Source of the DNA: Aspidiotus rigidus
Taxonomy: Eukaryota; Arthropoda; Insecta; Hemiptera; Diaspididae
DNA: 64,000 nt
Direction: 5' to 3'
NCBI GenBank assembly: GCA_035079385.1
Contig: JAVHKY010000008.1
Coordinates: 4,572,001-4,636,000 of the forward strand
Shown here: positions 30,012 through 40,204 of the stretch, one piece after another
Layout: the number at the start of each line of letters is the position of its first letter
Position numbering within the stretch: the stretch's first letter is position 1
Translations under genes and position numbers: made by a program
The notes under the pieces: model-generated
Database searches by the model: none
What the model was told of the DNA's origin: nothing
The model's input: only the letters and a program-made list of their open reading frames with translations

Positions 30012-30650
30012 AGTACAAACAAGCTTTGTGAAAAATAAAAATTCAAGGGTGTTGGAGGCTGGAGGCTTTTTGTCTCTGGAGGTACCTTGCCTCCGCCTCC
30101 AATGAGGCGAAGATGGTGAGGATTTAAACCAAGAAGTTGGAGGCTGGAGCATTTGGCCTCCGGAGGTACCTTGCTTCCACCTAGAGGCTTGGAGGTGCTT
30201 CCAAAGATCCTTTAGGAGGCACTTTTTCAACAGTATTCTATTCCTCGAACCCTCATTCAGGCACTTTGATGCTAGCGCTGCTCGGTTCGAAGAAAAGCCA
30301 AAGTTTTAAATACACCTTGTGAGTATCATCTGTCATCTGACAACACTGGTAGGCCAATATGCTACATCTGGTCACACTGATCAACGTTACAAGTGCCTTC
30401 GGAGGCGTCTCCAAAGACGTCTTCGGTTTCTTCGACAGTGCTTCCGGAGGCATTTTCTGCAATCTCAGTAATTGCGCTGGAGGCATTTTGAGGTACTTCC
30501 AGAGACATATTTTGGAGGTCAGAAGACGCCTCCAAACGTGTCCACTGGAGGCAACCGGAGTCGGAGAGTCATTTTCTGTATTCGTTCCGGAGGCCTCTAA
30601 AAAAATTGCTCCAACACCCTTGATAAAAATGCAGTTACATTTGTACTAGG
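30012..30650. repeat. GGAGGC-rich foldback element
   Basis: The ends are inverted: CAAGGGTGTTGGAG near 30043 and CTCCAACACCCTTG near 30610, with flanking AGTACAAA / TTTGTACT extending the match to about 45 bp. The interior holds many copies of GGAGGC and its complement, giving internal hairpins. The small ORFs here are by-products of these repeats. Confidence 0.75.
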
Positions 30651-30694
30651 GAAGAAATTCATTTTACTGATTGGATTCACCCTTCTTGTTTTCA

Positions 30695-30930
30695 CTAGTT
30701 AAAACTAGTGTTCCCCGACAATCATAATTTCTTCTCTATTTCACTTTTTACTAGTCAATTCTAGTTTTCACTAGTAAAAACTAGTTTTACCTGAAATTAT
30801 TTAAGTTAAAACTAGCTCCAACGCTGAGGGTCACGGTAAATTCTAGAGTTAACTAGTCGAAACTAGTTCTGACTGAAGTCATTTGTGGCAACTAGTTTTG
30901 ACTAGTGAATTTTAGAATTTACTGATTTCG
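30695..30930. repeat. Cluster of ACTAGT palindromes
   Basis: ACTAGT occurs about nine times in roughly 230 bp, often as AAAACTAGT or ACTAGTTTT in both orientations. No gene or family recognised. Confidence 0.7.
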
Positions 30931-30959
30931 GGTTTTAATTGTAACATATATAATAGGAA

Positions 30960-32085
30960 GGGAACCTAAACGACGGCTTCCTTAACGAAGTTGAAAAAGG
31001 AACGCAGGGAACCTGTTGTATGAGTCAAATTGGTTTCCTATTGTATGTAGCTCCGAGGTTGGAATTCTTATAAGGTCCTCTCCCATCTTATACTACCTCA
31101 AGAATCAAAATTTTAACAGGGAACCTGTTTTATGGGGTGTTTTTTGAGAAAATTGCCGCGCGCTGTGCGCTGCCAGGCAAAAAACATGGAGGGGGACTTG
31201 GAAAAATTTTGATGCTTTAGCTATCTATATATGACAGGAGAGGACTCTCGAGCAATAAATGATAGGAAGGGGATTTTGAAAAACCTTAACTTTCAAGCGA
31301 TATATCATAGGAGGGGGACTTGGAAGAATTTCCACTCACATGCTATAAATGATAGGAGAAGGACTTGGAAAGAAAAATCATTAACCTTGTGACGTTATCA
31401 ACCTTGGACTGTTCGCACCAGCGCTCGTGGACGCAAAAATATCCTGAAAGTACACCCCAACAAACGGGGTAGTGGGTTCCCCGCTGAAGAAAAATTCAAC
31501 AAAAAAAATTCAACATGAGAATTCTATTTTTTAACAGGTTTCCAGTTAAAAACTGACCTATGACTTCATCAGATTGTGACGTCACAAGGCCGACCTATAA
31601 CGTCATCAAACTGTGATGTTACACGCTCCGCCTCACAAGCTATATATGGTGGGAGGGGATTTCGAAAATTTTCGAGTTTCAAGTTTTGCCGGCCTGCTGG
31701 ACGGCGGATGTTTTTTAACTCCCGCCCCTCCCCATATAACAAGTTCCCTGTTAGAAATTTCCACTCTAGGGTTATACATTTTGAAGTCTGTAATGTAGGT
31801 CCAGGTCACTGATGACGTCCTATTTTATACTAGGCTCATAGTAGGTCTAAATAGGCTTCTTTTATATACTAGCTTTATACTAGGTCTATGCTTCCTTGAA
31901 TTCTCAATGCCAAACCCTGTGTGCCTCGTTCAACTTTGTCAAGGAAAGCGTGATTTCTCCAAGTTCCCCTCCCATCTTATATAGTCGAGAGTTGACATTT
32001 TCCCAAGTTTTTTGCAGGACGGTGCATGGTAAATTTCTCAAAAAAAAAAAAAACATAGAACAGGTTGTCTGTTAACACAGTACCC
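30960..32085. repeat. Dispersed repeat G: several copies with few 45-bp monomers
   Basis: Contains end blocks AACGCAGGGAACCTGTTG (31010), TTTTAACAGGGAACCTGTTT (31113) and TTCCTTGAATTCTCAATGCC (31890). Three or four diverged 45-bp monomers lie at 31190-31370, each with ATATATGA(C/T)AGGAG and GACTTGGAA. It also has a TGACGTCA site at 31577 and CTAGGTCTA words near 31850. Looks like nested or rearranged copies. No ORF of interest. Confidence 0.7.
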
Positions 32086-32109
32086 CTAACTCGCCACCAA
32101 CGCTACATT

Positions 32110-32675
32110 AAAGGGTATGGTCGGGTTTGGGAGTGAATTGGCCCTGGAGCCAAATTTCATATTTAGCATAGGTATGGCAAGAAATGTATGTATTTATTCT
32201 TACAAAATTTATATCTTAGACAATTTTTATCCAATTTTCAAGTACTTTACCAATATGGCCAGGTATCTTCAACGCCCAAATTGTAGTAATTTTTTCAAGA
32301 TTTTTCCATCAGTATTTTTTGTGGAAACAATTTTATACGTACATTTTAACGTTCATTCTCGCGTCCTTACAGAGGTGTAATTCTAAAAAAAATATGTGAT
32401 GTACCACATGTGTATCTAGTTGGGAAAAAAATTTTATTCTTCCAAGGGGCGGAACAACGCTAAAAATCAATACTTTTGAGTGGAGCACTGCGCAGTAAGA
32501 TATAAATTTTGTGAGAATAAATACATTTCTTGCCATAATTATGTGATGATATTATAAGGCCAAAAATCTGAAACTTGTCGAAAAATTCTTTTTTATACTG
32601 AGAAACATTCACTCAATGCTAAACATGACATTTGGCTCTGAGGTCGATTCACCCCTAAGCCCGGCTATACCCTTT
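32110..32675. mobile_element. MITE of about 566 bp with long inverted repeats
   Basis: Ends AAGGGTATGGTCGGG and, inverted, AAGGGTATAGCCGGG. The arms extend through GAGCCAAATNTCAT and the mirrored GGCAAGAAATGTA near 32180 and 32530. The terminus resembles that of the 24.5-kb MITE but the interior differs. No transposase. Confidence 0.8.
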
Positions 32676-33345
32676 TGGTACCCTGAAAATCTCGAGATAA
32701 TTTATCTCTTTTTTTCTTTTTTTTTTTCCTATTTTGTTTCAACTATTCTATAGTTTTTTTCCCCCTCAAAATTTCTTTGACTATAGTGTCAAGTTTTTTG
32801 TGGCTTTCTTTCTCAAGTAAATAGTTTTCTTAATCTTTTTCTATAATATCATACTTTTCTGGTGTTTTTCCGAGTTCTTTGCATTCTACAGAGGTATGGT
32901 CTGGGGTGTCTTCCGATTCCCCGCACTTCCTGAAGATGATTATTTTTTGTGACGCCATTTTCTAGTTTCTCAAAAATTATGAAAATGAAACTATAAAATA
33001 AAGAAATAAAAATATAGAAAAATTGAAAACAGCAATTATTCCCATCTCCTGAGACGCCTCAAATCATTTATCAATTACGTATATACGAAAAATTATGAAT
33101 AAATCAACAATAAATTTAAGAATTAAGTCACCAAGAATCTTGCAGCACACTTGATTAAAATTGAAAAATTGTCCTCAATCATTTATAAAAATTACAATCA
33201 ATTTGGTGTTCACGAATTGTTAAATACAACCATAATGAACTCAACCCTAAAAATGCTACAACAGAAATTCCTTTGCCGCCTCTCAGCGAGAGGGCGCTTG
33301 TTCAAACATCAAGTGGCTATCGGTAGTTCTTTAACGTGAACACAT

Positions 33346-33706
33346 TCGGACCTAGCAACGGAGTGGCTGACACCTCGCGGCAGTTCTTAGAACTTAGGTT
33401 TCAACACACCACTACAAACATACATACGCACGATGCTGTTATCAAGGTTAGGATGAAATTCCCAATTTTGCATGAGAGTTCTGTATAATTGCTTCATAAC
33501 TTTATTCAAATTCTTTCAATTCTTATGAAATATAACTCATTTGAAAGAAAATTTTCGACACCACAAACATATCCCTGAAGTTCTTCTCATACGTACAATA
33601 TTTTCCGAGAAAAAAGTATCGAACGTGTTTCTTCGTAGTATTTTTGATTTTCATCCTAACGTTGATAAGGCGCGACGCTAGCGCGCAACGGGTCTGCTAG
33701 GTCCGA
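33346..33706 (+). mobile_element. MITE Y, copy 1 (361 bp)
   Basis: Terminal inverted repeats TCGGACCTAGCA / TGCTAGGTCCGA. Flanked by AT on both sides (33344-33345 and 33707-33708), a likely 2-bp target duplication judged against the empty site in repeat X copy 1. No ORF. Confidence 0.88.
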
Positions 33707-33728
33707 ATGGTGAGTCGAGGTTTCCAAT

Positions 33729-34088
33729 TCGGACCTAGCAGACCCGTTGCGCGCTAGCGTCGCGCCTTATCAACGTTAGGATGAAAATCAAAAATACTAC
33801 AAGAAACACGTTCGATACTTTTTTCTCGGAAAATATTGTACGTATGAGAAGAACTTCAGGGATATGTTTGTGGTGTCGAAAATTTTCTTTCAAATGAGTT
33901 ATATTTCATAAGAATTGAAAGAATTTGAATAAAGTTATGAAGCAATTATACAGAACTCTCATGCAAAATTGGGAATTTCATCCTAACCTTGATAACAGCA
34001 TCGTGCGTATGTATGTTTGTAGTGGTGTGTTGAAACCTAAGTTCTAAGAACTGCCGCGAGGTGTCAGCCACTCCGTTGCTAGGTCCGA
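33729..34088 (-). mobile_element. MITE Y, copy 2, opposite orientation (360 bp)
   Basis: Reverse complement of copy 1 with about one base difference near the AAATACTAC region. Same termini, flanked by AT at 33727-33728 and 34089-34090. Together the copies form an inverted repeat of about 743 bp with 22 bp between the arms. Confidence 0.88.
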
Positions 34089-34365
34089 ATAGTTAATGCG
34101 ATGTTATGTAGTTGTACCGTACTACTCACAGGCAAAACTGGCAGCCACGAGTATAAGTCTCAACCTCTGCGCTACGCATAACCATTCCAATGCTGAATCT
34201 TTGATTGTCTGTAGGCTGCAGTGATGAGCGCGACGGATCCTTTTCTTTGACTGAAGTAGGATCCATACTGAGCAGCACGGCTATATCAACAGCGAATAAT
34301 ATTGTGTTGCGCGTTAACATCTGGTGCTCCGGGCGGCTATAGCACTAAAATAAGTGCGAAAAAGT

Positions 34366-34855
34366 ACGAGATTCCGCACAAAACTCCTACTCCTATATTT
34401 CTGATATGGTTCGTTAGATTTTCGTCGAAGGTTGATATATTGCAATTTAAATGTCTAAAAATGTAAATGTGACTTTTGCTGTTGATAGGATATCTGGTTC
34501 GTGAGACATCTCAAATTGAAGCGTGAACTAATTTGATGAAATTTGCAAATATTCGAGCTACTACCTAATATTTTGTAGTACTAAACTTCAGGTAGTCGCT
34601 TTCGTCATCAAAAGCAAAAGGTAATCTTCGATACGTAGATTGTCAGTGTAGTTGAAGCATAGTAGTTTATTCATTTTTTGGGTTACCTGTTCTCACACAT
34701 AAGGATACGCTCTTTAAGAATGAATTTGAAGGAGATGGTCGTTCGTGTTGAGTTTGTCATGAATGTACGAGTATGTTATTTAAGGATATGCTATAGTATT
34801 GGTGAGCAATCCTTTGCGTATAATCTTTCATGTTTCATTTTATTTCTTTTCGTTT
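34366..34855. other. Intergenic, nothing recognised
   Basis: AT-rich sequence without repeats or domains that I can see. Confidence 0.35.
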
Positions 34856-34859
34856 AATT

Positions 34860-36010
34860 TTTTTTCAATTAATGAGCTAATAAGAGTCTGTCACTAGGGA
34901 GCTATAAGCTTGGTGTTGTTATTGAGTTCAGATGTGGGAAAGGGAATGAGAGCATGAGAGAAGCATAAGATGAGGGATGAGAACTGTATGTGTGTGTGTG
35001 AGTCTAGAGTGAGTGTCCTTCATGCTCTGCGGCAACAATATGAGACTACGCGAGGCATACAGCTTAGTTTTCAATAAGACTTTAATTGCAATACCAAATT
35101 CTTTTGAAATAGGTACTCCGGTTTAAGATAGGGCGTATAATGACGCGTTGTTCTTGTTCCCATGCTTGCAAAATGGGGTGGGCGGTTGTCATTGCTTAAT
35201 TCTTTTGAATTTTCATCCATAAGTGTGCGTTCTTAATTCTCTGAAAGTTAACATTTTTCGGTTATTCTCTCATAGATTGCGATGAAAGCGTAAATACAAC
35301 TTATGATTGGATGAAGAGAAGAGCAGCTGGAAATAACATAGAATGATGCTCGGGAATTGGAGATGATCAAGAATGAATGATGAGTGGAGGGGCGAGAGAT
35401 GGTGAGGGTGTATGTGATCCTCAATGAGAGAACGATTTATGGAATAAGTTGGAGTTATGAAGAAAGGATTTAAGCGAATTGATTTCTTGTAGGCAGAGGT
35501 AAAAATTATTTCATTTTTTATTTTCATTTACATTTCTTTTAAATTAACGAGTTACTAAGAGAGTGTCACAGAGCTATGAGCTCAGTGGTTTTGAAAAGTG
35601 TAGATGTGGAAAAAGGAATTTAATCATTGGAAGAATTGAAAGATGTTGAGGACAAATGGAGAGTCGTTTGATACTGTTTCTATGTGATTGTGAGAGATAA
35701 GTCAGGAGTTCGGGAGTGAAACTAATTTGGGACAGGAAAAGATATGTTGAATGAGGGGGGGGGGAGGATATCAGAATCGCAATGAGAGCATGAAAGAAGG
35801 ATAAGATGATGAGTGTGTGAGTCTGCAATAACCAACATTAGAAGATGCTTGAGAATCAGAGATGATCAAGAATGAATTAGAGAGGTAAGAGATGGTGAGG
35901 ATGTGTGTATCTTATTGAGAAAACGATTCATTGAATAAATTGGAGTACTAGAGTTGAAGTTTAAGCAAAAAACTTGATTGTAGGTAGATGTGAAAAGTCG
36001 TGTGTTGCTT
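34860..36010. repeat. Old tandem duplication, about 0.5-0.65 kb unit
   Basis: Blocks recur in order: GAGCTATAAGCTTGG / GAGCTATGAGCTCAG (34900, 35570), GAGAGCATGA(G/A)AGAAG (34950, 35783), GAGATGATCAAGAATGAAT (35359, 35858), AGAGATGGTGAGG (35396, 35888) and CATTGAATAA / TATGGAATAA (35437, 35930). The copies are well diverged and contain no gene. Confidence 0.6.
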
Positions 36011-36419
36011 ACGCGGCTGCGTACGCATTTTTCTGTATTGTATTCAAATTTCGCAGGTTTGCAGCGCCTCAACTATGCTAGCGAAAAATTCTGCTAATGA
36101 CTCAGCTTGTAAGAAATTTTACGAGGAATATTTTTGTACCGATGCATTTTCTTTGTAGAACCGCTTATTTTCGAGTAAAATTGAAAAACTACCGATGATA
36201 CGAAAAAAATTTCACGTCTTTGCCTCCTGCGGAGGAAGCCGGACCTCGGAGGGCGGTGACTTCTGACCACGTATTTAGGGCAACAACCTGAACATATATC
36301 AGCAATCAAACCTTTGCCGGCATTTTTTTCCGTTTTAACCCACTTTTAGCGGGGAACCCGCTATCCATTTTGTTAGGAGATTACATCCTCAGAAAACGTC
36401 CGCGTCCGCAGGTTAGGTT

Positions 36420-37015
36420 AGGACCTAGAAGAATTTCAAGTCTCGAGCTATATATAATAGGGGGGGGGGGATTGGAATTGACTTTCGAGCTACCGTCCGC
36501 CGTCCAACCAAAAACTTGGAAAAATTTTGAGACTCGAGCTATATATGATAGGAGGGGGACTTAGAAGAATTTCGAGTCTTGAGCTATATATGATAGAAGG
36601 GGGACTTAGAAGAATTTCGAGTCTCGAGCTATATATGATAGGAGGGGGACTTAGAAGAATTTCGACTCTCGAGGTATATATGATAGGAGGGGACTTAGAA
36701 GAATTTCAAGTCTCGAGCTATATATAATAGGGGGGGGGGACTTGGAAGAATTTTGACTTTCGAGCTACCGTCCGCCGTCCAACCAAAAACTTGGAAAATT
36801 TTTGATACTCGAGCTATATATGATAGGAGGGGGACTTGGAAGAATTTCGAGTCTTGAGATATATATGATAGGAGGGGGACTTGGAAGAATCGTGACTTTC
36901 GAGCTATATATGATAGGAGGGGGACTTAGAAGAATTTCGAGCCTCGAACTATATAATGATAGGAGGGGGACTTAGAAAAATTTCGACTCTCGAGCTATAT
37001 ATGATAGGAGGGAAT
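36420..37015 (-). repeat. 45-bp satellite array 1 (about 13 monomers, reverse orientation)
   Basis: Monomers read CGAGCTATATATGATAGGAG then GGGGACTTAGAAGAATTTCG. This is the reverse complement of the units in the 40-kb array. A block containing TACCGTCCGCCGTCCAACC occurs twice about 271 bp apart (36491, 36762), indicating a six-monomer duplication. Confidence 0.85.
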
Positions 37016-37563
37016 GTAGAATGATAATTTCGATTTGAATTGTATGACAAGATTATCAACTCAGTTCCACACCACCTGAGAGGTCGAGTTAAGAAATTGC
37101 GGGTTGCCCGCTGCCATTGCAACGTCCGCAATGGCTTGTAATTTTTTGAGTGTAATTCTCCTGGACTTGAAGAAAATTGTTCTTATTTTTCCATCTACTC
37201 CTATGTCTATACCTTTACTTTTAGAAGACTGGTTCCCTTAACTTTTTGATCGACGTAGGCAAAAAATCCATCTTTGCAAGCTGCGAGTTCTTCTCCATAC
37301 CGCCCCAACAGTCCTACCGAAGTTTTTTTTTGTTTTTTTTTTTTTTTTTCAAGAGTAAATAGAGTACAAAATTTTAACGTGCGAGTAAATCAACTCCGCA
37401 CGTCTCTATAACACACATTTTGCCCCTACCCCAACTGTTTCGACTCGTAATAACGTCTTGTAAACCTACCATTCGATATAATACGTCTGATGTTTGCCCT
37501 TTACGTGAACGATTGGTCAATCATTCGATTCATCCACATGTTTTTTTTTTTGACGTATACCGG

Positions 37564-37790
37564 TATATACAGCGTCTATCGTGGTCACCGGTAAGTCATT
37601 CGCGTTGCGTGCAATTTCTGAATCTTGTTTGTCGTAATATCAGACGACTTATTGTTACGTAAAAGCAAACTTATTTCGATGGTGTCTGCGTATCGATTAT
37701 CACGAAGTGGTTGGCCCAGCTTTCATATTGAGAAATGCTCATATTAGTCGGATTCCGAATTTGAAAATTATGGGGACGAGTGAGATATCA
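37564..37790 (+). promoter_or_regulatory. Candidate TATA/Inr promoter and first exon
   Basis: TATATA at 37564 is followed 33 bp later by TCATTC (37596), matching the arthropod initiator TCAKTY with the expected spacing. Downstream are two short upstream ORFs, then ATGGGGACGAGTGAGATATCAG followed by a consensus donor GTGAGT near 37790. The phase after the G matches that of the first visible serpin exon at 49946. Whether this exon is spliced to the serpin is speculative. It could instead belong to another transcript or be chance. Confidence 0.3.
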
Positions 37791-37799
37791 GGTGAGTTA

Positions 37800-39780
37800 G
37801 ATAAAAATTTAACGTGGAAAAATGATGACTCCTTAGAGACCTCGTAGTAGATTAACCGAATTTCAATCCCATATTTGCTGTAAGACGCGTTTCAATCTTT
37901 TCCGCGAAGACTTTTCTTGAAATCTTAGTCCAGATATAATGACTCGATTATTTTTCTTAGAGCGCTTCAAATAAATTTCGTACATTATTTCTAAAATTTC
38001 GGATGGGAGAAACTTCGCGTAATTTCACTACCTCTTGATGAGTTTTGTAAATTATTGTAACGCGCTGATTTTTAAAATTTGAGACGCCCAATGTTTAAAA
38101 TTTGGCTCAATTTCCTAAGAGCACTGTACCATATTGGGGTTTAAACCTACATTAGAGAGCGCTACTGAAAGGGTGAATCAGAGAATTTTTGTACGTTCAT
38201 ACATTTATTTTCAATCGACTGTTATTTTTTCAATATATAATTTATTGCTCTAATTTTTTTTGTACTTAATGTTGGTGATACAGACTACAAAATTTATGCT
38301 TGTATTTGCTTTAAAAAATGATATCCTATTAATTATGGTGCGTGAAATTTCTTCATAGGGCTACCATTTCCCCGACTCTAAGTTTAAATCCCAATTGCGT
38401 TGCTTTCATCTAAAAAAATTTAACCCAAAAAATTCTCCGCGGTCTTCTTCGTCATGAGACTCGAGAGAGGACTCATTAAAATTTCTCTGAGTCACTATAA
38501 TGTAATGCACAATTTTTGAAATTTAGTGTCGGGTAATATCTTGTTCAACTTTCAATAAGTGAAATACTCAAAAATAAGCATTAACATTCCCTTTCACTTC
38601 TAGTTCGGTATTAGAATTAGATTACAGGAAGCACGGCCGCCGTGTATTACATACTTTATTATTGTTTGTATACATTCATAGTGTGCCTACACTAAGTTAT
38701 AGTCAATCTGAATATGCATACACATATTATACATACAGTATAAACCATACTCCTGTCAACGCAGTAATTATCGCGCAATACCGGTAAATGCTGAAAGTGA
38801 AAGTCCATTCTCATAAAATGGTGCTGTAGTTGTTTTTGTTCTGATGTATCTTCAACGAGTAATGGTAATTTGTTCACTGTATTGTATTATGTGATAAGAT
38901 ATTTGCAAACTTCTCGCACGCCGGTTAATCTACTATGAGCTTACAACGATAAGGACAGCAGACTGGGTTAAATGCCCATAATTGGTTTGTCATTGTGTAT
39001 TGTGTTGACGCGACTATTGATATAGACGAGGACCAGAAGACAGTTGCCTACTATATTTTGATGAGAGTATATGGCTAAAGAGGTACACGTGGTCTAATGA
39101 ACGACCGAGATGGTAGACCTATTATAAAGGATATTTTAATCTGTCATAACTACGAATTCTCTCTAAGGTTTACGCACCAAATTCTTTTCCAACTCACACT
39201 CTTCAAAAGGATCTCATTCATTAAATCATTAATAACTCCTGAATTTCTCGTCTCTCCCGACAGAGGGGACTGGTAAAAAATAAAAACCTACGTACGAGGG
39301 CTTATAACGAGAGAAGGATTTGTAAATTTGTGAAAGGTTCGGGATCACTTTTGTCGTTACTCGGAGGTTGGGGAAGGGGCTTATTATACTGCTTCAATTT
39401 CAAAAAAGTGTTATGAAGAAGTAGAGCTCTTTACCACCCAATTTTGTTCTCCTCCGAATTCTTCAATATCATACCTATGATTAACCTTCGGAAATTTGAA
39501 GCACTCGTAGGTAAATCCCTCCTGCCCCCCAAAAATTTTTTCCAATTCCTCTCGGCTAGCCTAGATCTTCCTAATACCCAGCCTGAATAACCCCCTTCAT
39601 AACACGACGGTCGACCACGATTTTTTCCTGGTCTTCCTCCTCGTATCTATAATTCGAAGCTGACATTTTTTCAAGTCGCTAAAGTAGGTCACAGCCTCTG
39701 TCCCTGTAAAAATTTCACTTTTCCGAAAAGACGGTCGGATACTTTATAAAAAATCTCCCTATAAAGCAATTTCCTTGTTG
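37800..39780. other. No gene recognised
   Basis: AT-rich sequence between the candidate exon and the satellite region. Short open frames only. Confidence 0.4.
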
Positions 39781-39784
39781 AAAT

Positions 39785-40204
39785 TTTTAATATGGAACCT
39801 GTTTTATGGAGGGCTTTTTGAGAAATTTGCCGTTCGCCGTGCGCAGTCCAGCAAAAAACTTGGAAAAATTTCGACTATCGCGCTACATATGATAGGAGGC
39901 GGACTTGGAAAAATGTCGACTCTCGAGCTATATATAATAGGAGGGGGACCATGACGCACGGCAAATTTCTCAAAAAGCCCCCCATAAAACAGGTTCCCTG
40001 TTAAAATTTGGCCTCTCAAGCCATATATGATAGGAAGGGGACTTAGAAAAACGAGGGCTTCCTTAACAAAGTTGAACGAGGAACGCAGGGAACCTGTTTT
40101 ATGAGTCAAATGGGTATTGGTATTGAGAATTCAAGGAAGCCTAGACCTAGATAGAGCTAGTATAAAGAACGCCTAGACCTACTACAAGCCTAGTATAATA
40201 TAGT
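39785..40204 (+). repeat. Dispersed repeat G flanking the main satellite array
   Basis: GGAACCTGTTTTATGGAGGG, CTTTTTGAGAAATTTGCCG, two 45-bp monomers, then an inverted copy of the same end (GGCAAATTTCTCAAAAAGCC, ATAAAACAGGTTCCCTG), followed by ACGAGGAACGCAGGGAACCT and CCTAGACCTA words. It shows monomers residing inside a dispersed element at the array edge. Confidence 0.75.

Larger units (their letters stand above)
32700..34365 (+). repeat. Dispersed repeat X, copy 2 (interrupted by two MITEs)
   Basis: Collinear with copy 1 at 13.05-14.07 kb. Left part 32700-33345, a 20-bp middle piece at 33707-33728 and right part 34089-34365 correspond to continuous sequence in copy 1. No protein family seen. 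Repeat X could be a non-autonomous element or the 3' part of a larger one. Confidence 0.85.

Noticed and set aside
36409..36422. Insect telomere repeat TTAGG
   Set aside because: Only two adjacent copies, within repeat sequence; chance or repeat-derived.
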